From Megamerina dolium (taxonomy: Eukaryota; Arthropoda; Insecta; Diptera; Megamerinidae), in the NCBI GenBank assembly GCA_963854835.1, contig OY978525.1, positions 83,850,833-83,914,832 of the forward strand: 64,000 bases of DNA, written 5' to 3'. The translations under genes and the position numbers were made by a program. The notes beneath the pieces were generated by a model. The model was not told where the DNA came from. It made no database searches and was given only the letters and a program-made list of their open reading frames with translations. Positions 1 through 10,140 of the stretch are shown here, piece after piece (the stretch's first letter is position 1; every line of letters begins with the position of its first letter).

Positions 1-140
1 TATATGCATATATATACACATATATATGCATATATATACACATATATACATATATATGCATATATATACACATATATATGCATATATATACACATATATA
101 TGCATATATACATATATATGCATATATATATACATATATA

Positions 141-196
<56 letters not shown>
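1..196. repeat. Compound TA-rich microsatellite
   Basis: Alternating purine-pyrimidine simple repeat built from TATATGCA and TATACACA units that passes into a pure (TA)n run at about 147-196. A reading frame through it encodes only Tyr-Ile-His repeats and is not a gene. The tract resumes directly after the Tigger element at 2544, so the element appears to have landed inside one TA-rich array. Confidence 0.95.
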
Positions 197-199
<3 letters not shown>

Positions 200-466
200 T
201 AGACGCTCGGAAATTAGAACCATTTTGTTTTTGGGGCAGTTCTAATTTCCGAAATGTTCTAATTTCTGGACGGTTTTTTTTAACGTAAATAATAAAAATA
301 AGAGTTAAGCCACTTCCAAAAACTATATAAAAACATTTTTTTTTATTTTTTTCTTATTTTATTTAAAAACAAAACAATTCAGTCCATTACATAACAATTA
401 TTAAAAAAATACAACTTAAAATTTCAGAAATTAATTAAAAATTCAGGATAAGGGCTCAGTTCAAAA

Positions 467-2116
467 TTAATTTTTGTTTAACATATAATCAGTAATATTT
501 GTTTGGTTTTTTGGTTTCTTTAAATCTGATATAACAATATCGTTACGGAGGGCCAAAAGATTGGCCATGTGCTTACTGGAAGACAATTCACTCTTGTTGC
601 ACCAATTTATTAAATTGTTAACGCTTTCAATAGCTATAGCATTTGAAATAACTGGTGTGTCATCAACAACATCGTGTTCACTGCTATCATCACCGCTACT
701 TAGGTCATAACCAGTTCCGTCTTCAAACACATCTTCATTCCATTTCTCGATGTCATCAATACACATGAAACTGTTTGGATCAATTTCTGCTAAAAGAGTT
801 TGATTTATTTGGAGAGCTTCATTCCAGTCCTCATTTTTGTTAAGCAACTGTGCTAGTGGCACATCATCATCGCTGTCGTATTGGTCAGAGTCCCAATTTA
901 ACAACTTTGACCAAGAATTCCTCAACACTGTTTGCGTCATCTCATCCCAAGCTTGTTTCAGAAATATTATTGCCTTTCGGATGGAATGGGATTTCAACAG
1001 ACTATTCAGTGCACCACCCTCAGCTATTATTTCAGCAAGTAACTTACTTCTGTAAACAAGTTTTGTTAACTTTATGGGATTTTGATCCATTGGTTGCACA
1101 GCTGCTGTCACATTTGGCGGCAAGAAATATGCAACTATGTTGCCATCTTTGCTTTGAAGATTCTCAATTGGTGCATGAGCGGAGCAGTTATCAATAAGCA
1201 AAAGAGCGTTCGGAGGCAAGTTATTTTTTTGAGAAAACTGGATGATCTGTAAACAAAAAAATATTTTAAAATTAAAGAAATTAAAAGCAAAATTATTTCC
1301 TCTTACTTCATTAATAAATATCTTGTGAAACCAATCATGAAAGATCCGAGACGTCATCCAAGCATTTTTGGAAAAGTCGTAATGAAGTGGATTATTAAAA
1401 CCTTTGAAGCACCTGGAATTTTTGGCTTTTCCAATAACTAAGGGCACTAATTTGTGAGAGCCATCAGCATTTGAACCAAGTAAAATTGAAATTCGTTCTT
1501 TTTGAATTTTGTATCCAGGCGCACTTTTTTCACAAGCAGAGACATATGTTTTATCTGGTAGGCAACGATAAAATAATCCGGTTTCGTCCACATTATATAT
1601 TTGCGACTCCATTAATTCCATCTCAGTGACTTTTGCATGGAATCTGTGAACAAATGGAGTGATCGAGGCAATATCACTAGAAAGAATCTCGCCACCAATT
1701 TTTAAAAAACGAATTCCGTGTCGCTTTTTAAATTTAGTAAACCATCCATCGCTTGCTCGGAATGCATTTTCATTTTTATCGGGGTATTCTTCACCAAAAA
1801 TTTGTTTAGCCTTTTCCTTTAATATTGTTCCTGTCAATGTACACTTCCTTTCGCGTTGTTTTAAAAACCACTCATAAAGACGACTTTCCATTTTCGGATA
1901 TTCGGCACTATGCATAGTTTTATTTGATGCTTCCTGATAAGTGTTGGAAACAGCATTTAATATAGATGATCTATTTGACTTGATATAGCTGATGGCAGAT
2001 TTGCTCACATTGAAATCTAGCGCTAGACGATTCCCTTGAACTCCTTTGTCCAGCTTTTCCAATATCTTTACTTTGGTTTCCAAAGATAAAGTGTTTTTTT
2101 TACGTTTATTTGACAT
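467..2116 (-). CDS. Tigger/pogo transposase (CENP-B N-terminal and DDE_1 domains)
   Basis: A 549-residue frame filling the Tigger element. Residues about 8-60 form the psq/CENP-B N-type helix-turn-helix (SLETKVKILEKLDKG, then NVSKSAISYIK). About 75-135 look like the second, Tc5/CENP-B DNA-binding domain (YEWFLKQR, GWFTKFKKRHGI). The DDE_1 core follows: D177 in VDETGLFYR, D309 in LLLIDNCSAHAP and D344 in VQPMDQ, a DD34D spacing normal for pogo/Tigger. An acidic tail of about 150 residues follows. Residues 271-290 are not conserved in the family and correspond to a GT-AG bounded 60-nt segment (1247-1306), most likely an intron that keeps the frame when unspliced; the spliced protein would be 529 residues. 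The ATG at 2116 leaves a Lys/Arg-rich start typical of the family. The enzyme would excise and reinsert the element at TA sites in the nucleus. Confidence 0.9.
   Translation of the reverse strand: MSNKRKKNTLSLETKVKILEKLDKGVQGNRLALDFNVSKSAISYIKSNRSSILNAVSNTYQEASNKTMHSAEYPKMESRLYEWFLKQRERKCTLTGTILKEKAKQIFGEEYPDKNENAFRASDGWFTKFKKRHGIRFLKIGGEILSSDIASITPFVHRFHAKVTEMELMESQIYNVDETGLFYRCLPDKTYVSACEKSAPGYKIQKERISILLGSNADGSHKLVPLVIGKAKNSRCFKGFNNPLHYDFSKNAWMTSRIFHDWFHKIFINEVRGNNFAFNFFNFKIFFCLQIIQFSQKNNLPPNALLLIDNCSAHAPIENLQSKDGNIVAYFLPPNVTAAVQPMDQNPIKLTKLVYRSKLLAEIIAEGGALNSLLKSHSIRKAIIFLKQAWDEMTQTVLRNSWSKLLNWDSDQYDSDDDVPLAQLLNKNEDWNEALQINQTLLAEIDPNSFMCIDDIEKWNEDVFEDGTGYDLSSGDDSSEHDVVDDTPVISNAIAIESVNNLINWCNKSELSSSKHMANLLALRNDIVISDLKKPKNQTNITDYMLNKN
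1247..1306 (-). other. Probable in-frame 60-nt intron in the Tigger transposase
   Basis: Read on the minus strand, this segment begins GTAAGA and ends TTTACAG after a T-rich tract, has no stop codon and is exactly 20 codons long. It encodes a Phe/Asn-rich insert between the first and second catalytic aspartates. Removing it joins FINE to IIQFSQKNNLPP, which matches the normal spacing before the second catalytic motif of Tigger proteins. Splicing is inferred, not shown. Confidence 0.7.
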
Positions 2117-2300
2117 TTTTGGTAAGTTATTTTTAGTTTTCGGTTGAGTCTAACAAAATATGTCAACGCGTATCAAATTTCACATACGAATGACAAAAAC
2201 ACCAAAAATATGGCAAAACAAAAACTAAAAAGGAATTAAATATATAACTTGGGGATTCCCCTTTCTATTTTACTTTTGTTCAGTGAAATAAAAACCAAGA

Positions 2301-2474
2301 ATGGGAATTTCCTTGTAATAAAAATTAAAAAAAAAACGCTCAGAAATTAGAACCTCAAGTTCTAATTTCAGAGCGTTCAATGCAACAAAAATGGGAATTC
2401 CCTTGTGTTTAAAATTAAAAAAAAAAACGCTCAGAAATTAGAACTTCAAGTTCTAATTTCAGAGCGTCCAATGC
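2301..2474. repeat. Subterminal tandem repeat with palindromic cores in Tigger
   Basis: Two copies about 90 bp apart (starting at 2301 and 2391) share ATGGGAATT, an A-rich stretch, then a palindrome in which CGCTCAGAAATTAGAAC is followed a few bases later by its inverse GTTCTAATTTCAGAGCG. The palindrome arms repeat the inner part of the terminal inverted repeat, so these may be internal transposase-binding sites or copies of the element end. Confidence 0.8.
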
Positions 2475-2540
2475 ATTAAAAACTCGGGTTCTAATTTCTG
2501 GATGTTCTAATTTCTGAGAGTTCTAATTTGTGAGCGTCTA

Positions 2541-2543
<3 letters not shown>

Positions 2544-2597
<54 letters not shown>

Positions 2598-2670
2598 TAC
2601 ATATATATGCATATATATACATATATATGCATATATATATATATATATAGATATATACATATATATACTC
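2544..2670. repeat. TA-rich microsatellite, right flank of Tigger
   Basis: (TA)n followed by TATATGCA/TATACATA units, the same composition as 1-196. With the left tract it marks a TA-rich array into which Tigger inserted. Confidence 0.9.
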
Positions 2671-2678
2671 GTATAATC

Positions 2679-3045
2679 ATGTTTAGTTTCGTGCCAAATA
2701 AAAGAGTATATGCGGGAAGCTCTATTTTTTTGCTTCATTTTGAAGAAATCTGCTGCTGAGTCGCATCGAATGCTTGTGGAGGCCTATGGTGACAGTGCGC
2801 AGTGCGGAAACCGCTTGCAGAGACTGGTTTCGTCGGTTCAAAGGCCATTTTAACTAAAGTGACAAGAAGCGTGAAAATAGACCCAGAAAAGTTGAGGACC
2901 ATGATTTGCAGGCTCTTTTGGATGAGGACGACACCCAATCGCAAAAAATGTTTGCCGAACAGTTAGGTGTTACTCAACAAGCCATTTCCATACGTTTACG
3001 AGCCATGGGATTTCTTTTTACCGAAAAACAGTTTCTATTGGAAAT
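2679..3045 (+). pseudogene. Mariner transposase relic (5' part)
   Basis: Conceptual translation in shifting frames follows a mariner N-terminus: SFVPNKRV, then KSAAESHRMLVEAYGD, then RKVEDHDLQALLDEDDTQS, then AEQLGVTQQAIS. This is the first helix-turn-helix, linker and second helix-turn-helix of the irritans/mori-like mariners. The reading is broken by frameshifts and a stop, and similarity ends near 3010, before any catalytic motif. It is a dead fragment lying just beyond the last visible DMAP1 exon. Confidence 0.75.
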
Positions 3046-3173
3046 TTTAAACTTGTCCTTGATTCGCCTCTTACTATAATATGCTCTATACGAGGCAAGT
3101 TTTTAATATTTTCTTTCTTCAGTGTCATTGCTACAACAAATATATAAATGTATTTTATACATGTGTAACATAC

Positions 3174-4482
3174 CAATTTTAAATTCCTGTATTGCTTGTT
3201 CTAGAGCTTTAACTTTACGTTGTCCAATATTAGCGGGCAGTTTCATTTTTTGTGATCGTAAAGAAACGCCTGAACCTCGCAAATCAGCAAATTTAATACC
3301 ACTGTTACCGACTTCGATGGCATTTACAACTGAATCTACCTTTGATGGGCGTGGTTGGTGATGTAACTTCTTCTTCTGTAATTTCTTTTCATATTTTCGT
3401 GCACTTTGCACATTGACAGCTGCATCACTTTGCTGTGAATTATACAAAAAAAGAAGAATCAGTTTGTTTTATATTTTAAATTTACATAGTTGCTATTGTC
3501 ATACTTGATCTGCTTGTGAGATAAGTTTCTGTAAATCCTGTGTCTTACGTTCACGTTCCTTTTTGCGTGCTTCAATTTTTTTCAATTCGTTAAGCAACAT
3601 TTGCTCCTCTTCAACCTGTTGTGTGGTACGCTCAAATAATTTTTTCAACTGTTCCTTCCTACGCCTCTCATGATCAGCATCAAATAAAAATGGTTTCTTA
3701 TCATTGGATTGCCCCTTTGCCTTAGCCAGCAAGCCAACCACCTCATAATACCGTTCCTTTAGATCTTCAACAGTTTTGGCACCATGCTGTGCCCGATCCC
3801 ATCGATCCGTCATTATGATAAATCGTAAATCGAATCTATTATAATTTCATATTTACACACAATTTTTATTTCGTTTTAGTGAAATGATACCTTCGTGCTA
3901 AATCAAATAAATGATCAGTTTGAATTTTATTCCATTTTTGTGTGTTTGTTCGTAAATGTGTGTTGTATTCTGTCATAGTGTAGGTTGGTATATCTAATTG
4001 CTTATTAAACTTTGCAAATGGATATTCTTTTGACTCGTCCGTAACACGCCGCCAATGATGAAATACTGCTACATCAGTGCGCGCTGGATTCGAGAAAGGA
4101 GCCCATTCCCATTTACGTACCTTTTTCATGCCCAGTCGAGCTTTAGCCTGCTTATAGCCAGAACCAATACCAAGCGCTGAAAATTTATTTTTTAATTTTT
4201 AATCAATTCCAATTGCTATCATTTCGGACCTGTATCAGTAGGCAATAAGGGTGGAGCATCTTTATTATCATTGTACAGCAAAGCAAAGACTTCCCGATGC
4301 ATACCTTCCGGACGCTTAGAATTTGATTTAGCCCTAAGTAAAGAATTTTTGAAGTTTTATGAGGATATGTGAATATTTACGTACTTCTCAAAATTTCTTC
4401 TCTTCGTGGTCAAAAAGGATTCGCGCGTAAGCTCCGGCGTATTTGGACGCTCCATTTCCAATATATCACGTACATCCGCCAT
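3174..4482 (-). CDS. DMAP1: DMAP1 (DNA methyltransferase 1-associated protein 1), exons 1-5, 3' end missing
   Basis: Nuclear SANT/Myb-domain protein; DMAP1 is a subunit of the Tip60/NuA4 acetyltransferase and SRCAP-type chromatin complexes. Exons on the minus strand: 4482-4385, 4333-4230, 4176-3891, 3835-3505, 3432-3174, separated by GT-AG introns of 51, 53, 55 and 72 bp. Phases agree throughout, giving 359 codons plus one base. The start reads MADVRDILEMERP, as in animal DMAP1. Conserved blocks follow: RPEGMHREVFALLYND, KVRKWEWAPFSNPAR, HHWRRV, the SANT segment around QTDHLFDLARRFDLRFIIM, VEDLKERYYEV, DADHERRRKEQL, KKIEARKKERERK, then GIKFADLRGSGVSLRSQKM and GQRKVKALEQAI. Exon 5 ends at AAATTG before GTATGT. 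The conserved C-terminal block (PTPTE, FNELRSD) is absent, so the last exon(s) must lie left of the window. A MITE sits 97 bp upstream of the ATG. Confidence 0.93.
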
Positions 4483-4578
4483 AATCACACTCGGTTGTTA
4501 TACTTATTCAATTAAATGTAAGAACTTTAATTTTTTAATATTGTAATGCAAATTAAATACGATTCAAACGTTGGTTAC

Positions 4579-5091
4579 TGGTGCAACTAGCCACGAACAT
4601 ACCGACCTTCCGTACCGTCCGTATGTAAGAACAAAAATTTGTCAAAAGTTATTCCCGTAGCGGCATCGGAGAAATCGACTGTTCTTTCTTGTATACATAC
4701 ATAACAATGTTGCCATGTATCACTGTGCGTGCATGCTTTTAATATTACTTACCATTTTCATGATTTTGATAATATAGATGTTAGAAAAAAAAAATTAATA
4801 TACGTCAAGTATATTTTAATAAATAACGAAACACGATGATAGTTTTGATTGATTAAAAAAAAATATAAGCTTTCTTAGTTTATTTCTTATTTATTTATAA
4901 AAGTTTAATCTGGCAACATTGTACTCATAGAAAGCGATCAGCTGACACGGTTTTACGTAAAAAATCAAATAGCTGTTGACGGCTACGTCCCCGTCATAGG
5001 GTGGTGAGTTTTCGTTAACAAGACGTTCCCATTAGATAGGTCGTGTCAGCTGACACGTTCTACGGTTTTGCGTTCGTGACTTGTTGCACCA
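4579..5091. mobile_element. MITE copy 1 (GGTGCAAC family), PIF/Harbinger-like
   Basis: About 513 bp with no coding capacity. The ends TGGTGCAACTAGCCACGAAC (4579) and, inverted, TGGTGCAACAAGTCACGAAC (ending 5091) form an imperfect 20-bp terminal inverted repeat. Roughly 4579-4960 is closely repeated at 61040-61425, which fixes the family. This copy has about 100 bp extra near its right end. No exact target duplication is visible here. It lies directly upstream of the DMAP1 start and may overlap its promoter or 5' UTR. Confidence 0.85.
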
Positions 5092-5828
5092 ATACACTCC
5101 ATTTCATTGTACAACCGCTAACTCCGCTCACCAAGAATTAAAACGTATTAATTTTCATACAACCAACAAAAGTTGGTTGGTGTTGGCTTTCAACAATCCT
5201 TAACAGATTTCAACATGAAAAGAGTTGGCGAACAAATAAAACCAGCTGTCAATTACGAACTGTGAATGTCAATTTACAAGTTTCGGATAGTTTTTAGTTC
5301 ATGTACTTCTTGTAGATTTTCTCATATCGAGATGAACAGATGACAGAAATTGATAGTGAGAGCAATCTAAGTGTGCAGACCTAATAAAATAGCAATCAGC
5401 CGTTTAGTTAATCCGCAATACTGCCGTTTGTCAGGTTATTATTTTATTCGGATTAAGTGCGCCGGTAAACCGGATTACCGTTGCCGTCTGTTTTGGCTAT
5501 AATAACACTAAGGTGATATCAAAAACATAACCTCACTTTTTTGGCAGTCTTATACAGGGTATCATTTTAACGTACTCAAAAAAGGTCCAGAATTCTTGCC
5601 TTTGAATTACCCCTTTTTAGTATCTTTTTCTATACTCAGGCATTTTTGGGTATAAAATGTTCTCAATTTGTCGTAAAAAAAATATTAAATAATTAATATA
5701 AAGCGTAATGAACTATATGTCTTGCAAGGTGATGATTCAGTTTATGAAAGGCGATGTAATAAAAACTGATGTTTAACACATATTTCATTTCACTTATTAG
5801 TGGGATTCATGCCAATCGTATAACCATA
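5092..5828. other. Non-coding intergenic stretch
   Basis: No gene, RNA or transposon end that I can support. The only local structure is a small inverted repeat at 5160-5179 (CAACCAAC, four A, GTTGGTTG). Confidence 0.6.
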
Positions 5829-6264
5829 TAGTTACGTCTTTATCCTATTCGAATCAACCCTGTTCAATTACTGGATACTGTCAATATTAATATACCACAC
5901 TTTTTTTGTACTAACTATGTCCAACAACAATTTATATAATCAACTCTTTTTAATTAACTATTTACAAACACTCTTTATTTTAACCTGTTATCGTGTGATG
6001 TTGCCTCGATCACCTGATGGTGTTATGTAGCCTCTACCACTTTCGGAGTAGAATTGAATTCATTTGTCAAAAACTGGCCCAATTTATACTCTGTGGCAAC
6101 GCTCCAGAATCTTCTTTTATCGTAGTCGAGATTCTTCTCTTTCTTTCTCGTTGGATTTTTCTGGTTATAGCCTATTCCTTTTTGTTGACATTCGTTTCGA
6201 TGGTGCTAATATTCGTGTCATTCACAATTAGTGATGAGTAACAAACCATTGCTACTCGTTGCAA
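5829..6264 (-). repeat. Older, diverged mdg3-like solo LTR (minus)
   Basis: Reverse-strand relative of the LTRs at 6268, 9522, 10141 and 15593: shared landmarks are the GTTGACATTCGTTTCGATG block, the inverted TATA region (TTTATACTCTG) and the GTGATGAGTAACAAACCATTGCTACTCGTTGCA end. It is clearly more diverged than the others and contains an extra segment of about 60 bp near 6000-6070. It abuts the next LTR with only about 3 bp between. Confidence 0.75.
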
Positions 6265-6267
6265 TCT

Positions 6268-6686
6268 TGTTTCGTTTTTTATTCTGTGAGCGATTAATTC
6301 TATTTGAATTAACCTTGTTTGATCACTGGATTCTGTTAATAATAATTGCAACACTTATTTTGTACATTTATATACAGCAACAATTTATTTAATAAACTCT
6401 ATTTACAATAACACTTTAATGTGTTTGCAACTTTTGCCTCTGTATCGTATCGATGTTTGCGCAATCACGTTCGGGATTATATTGATCCTCACTTGTCAAC
6501 ACTGACTCTATTTATACTCTGTTGGCAACACCCCAGAATATTCCTTCATCGAGATTCTTCTCTTTCCTTCTCGTTGGCTTGTTCTGGTTATCTCTTATTT
6601 CTTTTTGTTGACATTCGTTTCGATGCTGACAATATTCGTGTAATTCACAATCAGTGACGAGTAACCAACCATCGATACTCGTTACA
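6268..6686 (-). repeat. mdg3-like LTR, inverted, left end of rearranged copy
   Basis: Close reverse complement of the LTR at 9522-9953; its outer end (TGTAACGAG read on the minus strand) is at 6686 and is preceded, on the minus strand, by the same polypurine sequence (GAGGAGGGCAG) that precedes the other 3' LTRs. It therefore is a 3' LTR of a copy reading leftwards. Confidence 0.88.
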
Positions 6687-6898
6687 CTGCCCTCCTCTTA
6701 ACCTTGTTCGTCCCGAACAAGTTTTTCGACCAGTTACTGGATACGCTAATACTGATGCTGAACAGAATCTTTCTTTAAGCTGTTCGAATACTGTTTCAGC
6801 TATTCGTCGCCACACACAAATGGTTTGTTCTTTCTTGTTAACTCATGCAGACTGCTGGTGGTGTTTGCAAATCCATGAACAAATCGTCTATAGGCTCC
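6687..6898 (-). pseudogene. Inverted, internally deleted pol remnant of mdg3-like element
   Basis: Read leftwards it contains the end of the reverse transcriptase connection region (equivalent to about 13676-13745 of the intact element), the start of RNase H, then jumps straight to the sequence before the 3' LTR, so nearly all of RNase H and integrase is deleted. It meets the forward pol fragment head-to-head near 6898. Confidence 0.8.
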
Positions 6899-9521
6899 TG
6901 AAAAATCAGAAGCGGTAATTTGGGCCCAGATGAATGTAGATTCGTCAGGCACCACGACGAGTTCCATTTGCCAGATTAAATGAAGCCATTAAGCTGATTA
7001 CCGATAAGCAGAGACAGGGTGCTATTGAACCATCAGCAAGTCCATGGAGTTCACCGGTTGTACTGGTAAAAAAGAAGGATGGAAGTACTCGATTCTGTGT
7101 TGATTACAGAAATCTAAATGGTATCATGAAAAAAGGCAGCTATCTACTGCCAAGAATCGAGGACACTCTGGATACGCTATCTGGTGCGAAGTGGTTCTCA
7201 ACTCTTGATCTGCAAAGTGGCTATTGCCAAGTGGAACTTGGTAAGGAGAACAAAGAGAAAACAGATTTCAGTATTAGAGATGGTCTACGGCAGTTCACAG
7301 TGATGTCATTTGATTTATGCACTGCGCCGGCAAATTTCGAACGTTTGATGGAACGTATACTTAGATGACTTCACTGAAAAACTTGCTTGGCGTACCTCGA
7401 TGACATTATCATGATGGGAAGAGATTTTAACGACCACCTGGAAAAGTTGAAAGTATTTGAACGTATACAATCAGCAAGGCTTAAAATGAATCCGAAAAAG
7501 TGTTCGCTCTTCAGGCGGGAAGGTAATATCTTGGTCATAAAGTAACAACAGAAGGTGTACACCGACGAGGAGAAAGTAGCAGCAGTACAAGAATGGCCTA
7601 TTCCGTTGAATCTTCATGAGTTAAAAAGCTTCCTAGGCTTACGTATCTTCTATAGACGATTTGTTCCTGGTTAACAAGAAAGAACAAATCATTTGTGTGT
7701 GGCGAGGAACAGCTGAAACAGTATTCGAACAGCTGAAAGAAAGACTCTGTTCAGCATCAGTATTAGCGTATCCAGTGACTGGTCGAAAATTTGTGTTGGG
7801 CACAGACGTGAGTGGCTAATAGCATACTTCAGTAAAATCCTGCCGAAGGCATTAAAGAAACTACTGTGTCACTCGAAGAGAGTTGCTCGCAATACTGGAA
7901 TATGTAAAGTATTTCCATAAATACTTGTACGGTCAGTCATTTCATCTAAGAATTGACCACTCAGCGCTAAGGTGGTTATTACAATTTAAAAAACCAGAAG
8001 GACAGTTGGCGAGCTGGATTGAAAGGCTGCAGAGTTATGATTTTACTATCCAGCATCGTAAAGGCGGACATTACGGCAACGCAGATGCTCTACCTCGTCG
8101 TCCTTGCAAAATCGAATGTAAACATTGATCTCGAGTGGAAAGCAAGGAGCACATTGTCGACATACGGCTCACGAATATATTGCCGGAGGAGTCATGGACC
8201 ACCAAACGAGTGCAAGAAGATTAGCGGAACGACCCAGATCTCGCAAAGATTATGGAATTCAAGGAGCAGGCATACGTCCAGATTGGCAAGAAATCGCTTA
8301 TGAGAGTCCAATAACAGAGACATACTGGGCGCAGTGGCAAAGCCTGCACTTACGAGATGGATGTTTATTCCGAGCATGGAAAAATCACCACTGATCTTCT
8401 AGTGGTACCCAAGGCAAGAATAAATGAAGTGATAGCTGAGTATCACAATGCTTCCAGTGGAGGACATTTGGGAATCACCAAAACCGTCGAGAAAATAAAG
8501 AAACGATTTTATTGGGTTGGATGTCTTGACCATGTCGCTGAATGGATTCGAAAGTGCAAGCAATTTGCAATGGCCAAAGGGTCAATAAGAAAAGTCGAGG
8601 CAAGATGCACCAATACACCGTAGGTGCTCCATTTGAACGAATTGCTATGGATATAGCTGGACCATTTCCAATAAGCAACGCTGGAAACAAGTATGTTCTG
8701 GTGGTTATAGATTACTTCAGTAAATTACCTGAAGTATACCCCATTCCAAATCAAGGAGTTAGTACGGTTGCGGATGTATTCGTCAACCAATGGATTACTC
8801 GTTTTCGTGTACCGATGGAGTTACCCTCAGACCAAGGTCGAAATTTCGAATCGGTTGTATTCCAAGAGATGTGCCGTATGTTGGTTATATAAAAAACCCG
8901 TACAACATCTTTGCATCCACAATCTGATGGCATGGTAGAACGATTTAAACGTACCTTGGAGGAATATTTGAGAAAAGTCGTAGATAAATACCAAAGAGAC
9001 TGGGATATACATATACCAATGTTTCTCATGGCATATCAATGCGTACAACATGATACGACGGCTAATACACCGGCAATGGCAATTTTTGGAAACGAGTTAA
9101 GACTGCCAACTGATTTAAAATTTGGAGTTGTAACACTAACGAGATCAACCGAAGGTAACTATACTAGCGAATAGCGGGAACAGTTGGATGAAGTACATCA
9201 GTTCATCAGAGAGTGGTTGCAGATGATAAGCGATAAGATGAAGGCCAGGTATGACTTGGAAGCAAATTCAAAAGGGTTCTATGAAGGAAAGCTTGTAATG
9301 CTTCATAATCCACAACGAAACAAAGGCCTGTCTCCTAAACTACAGGCTCATTGGGAAGGACCATATGAGATTATAGCAAAGATAAATGACGTAGTGTATC
9401 GTATTCAACGTGCCTGGAATAAAAGATCAAAGTTTAAATTAGTGCACTTGGAGCGACTTGCGCCATATCGGGGGGAAGCACAAAAACTTTTTCGGGACGA
9501 ACAAGGTTAAGAGGAGGGCAG
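6899..9521 (+). pseudogene. Degenerate mdg3-like gypsy pol (reverse transcriptase, RNase H, integrase)
   Basis: Forward pol remnant without gag or protease. It starts with a short block equivalent to about 12505-12545 of the better copy, then skips about 420 bp. RT motifs are recognisable around 7062-7370 (SPWSSPVVLVKKKDG, then STLDLQSGY) and the catalytic YLDD region near 7390, with frameshifts and stops. RNase H and the primer-grip region follow at about 7780-8130. Integrase: zinc-binding domain at about 8440-8570 (one HHCC cysteine changed to Phe), catalytic core at about 8640-8980 (MDIAGPFPI, then SDQGRNFES, then GMVERF) with an in-frame stop near 8890, and the C-terminal chromatin-proximal part to 9510. 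It ends at the polypurine tract before the LTR at 9522. Confidence 0.85.
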
Positions 9522-9953
9522 TGTAACGAGTATCGATGGTTGGTTATTCGTCACTGATTGTGAATTACACGAATATTGGCAGCATCGAAACGAATGTCAA
9601 CAAAAAGAAATAAGAGATAACCAGAACAAGCCAACGAGAAGGAAAGAGAAGAATCTCGATGAAGGAAGATTCTGGGGTGTTGCCAACAGAGTATAAATAG
9701 AGCCAGTGTTGAGTATTGACAATCAATCTAATTCCGAACGTGATTGCGAAAACATCGATACGATACAGAGGCAAAAGTTGTAAGTAAATTAAAAAGTTAT
9801 TGTATATAGTTGATTGTAAATCGGGTTGATTAAATAAATTGTTGCTGTATATAGTTGTACAAAATAAGTGTTGCAATTATTATTAACAGAATCCAGTGAT
9901 CCAACAAGGTTAATTTAAATAGAATTAAACGCTCACAAACTAAAAACGTAACA
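9522..9953 (+). repeat. mdg3-like 3' LTR of the rearranged copy
   Basis: Starts TGTAACGAG after a polypurine tract and ends ACGTAACA. It has a TATAAATAG box near 9690 and an AATAAA-type signal near 9833. Clearly similar to but diverged from the 10141 LTR, so the rearranged copy is older. Confidence 0.9.
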
Positions 9954-10136
9954 ATATATAAAATGCAGTAAAAATTTAATCATGATTTAAAAGAGAGAGC
10001 AAACAACATAAAAACATTGACAGCAAACATTAATTTTGAAATGGCAATTGTAAATCAGAAAATTATAACATGTAGGTTGTAAACAGAGTACAATTATATT
10101 GTTTACGAATGATAAGAAGGGATTTTAAAGTTATTC
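9954..10136. other. Spacer between two gypsy copies
   Basis: AT-rich DNA with no recognisable feature. Its last bases at 10137-10140 are the ATAG target duplication of the next element. Confidence 0.6.
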
Positions 10137-10140
10137 ATAG

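Larger units (their letters stand above)
197..2543 (-). mobile_element. Full-length Tigger/pogo DNA transposon
   Basis: Tc1/mariner-superfamily element of 2,347 bp. The terminal inverted repeats at 197-220 and 2520-2543 agree at 22 of 24 positions and start CAGTAGACGCTC; TA dinucleotides flank both ends, as expected for a TA target duplication. The only gene is a minus-strand transposase (467-2116). Variants of the motif GTTCTAATTTC recur next to both ends, and the right end carries a duplicated palindromic block (2301-2474). Intact ends, an uninterrupted transposase frame and close TIR agreement suggest a fairly recent, possibly still competent copy; activity itself cannot be judged from one sequence. 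Confidence 0.92.

Noticed and set aside
4..288. Open frame rich in Tyr, Ile and His
   Set aside because: It is translation of the TA-rich microsatellite and Tigger end.
3060..3130. Possible last DMAP1 exon after TTGTTGTAG near 3123
   Set aside because: The continuation has none of the conserved C-terminal residues and runs into the mariner relic.
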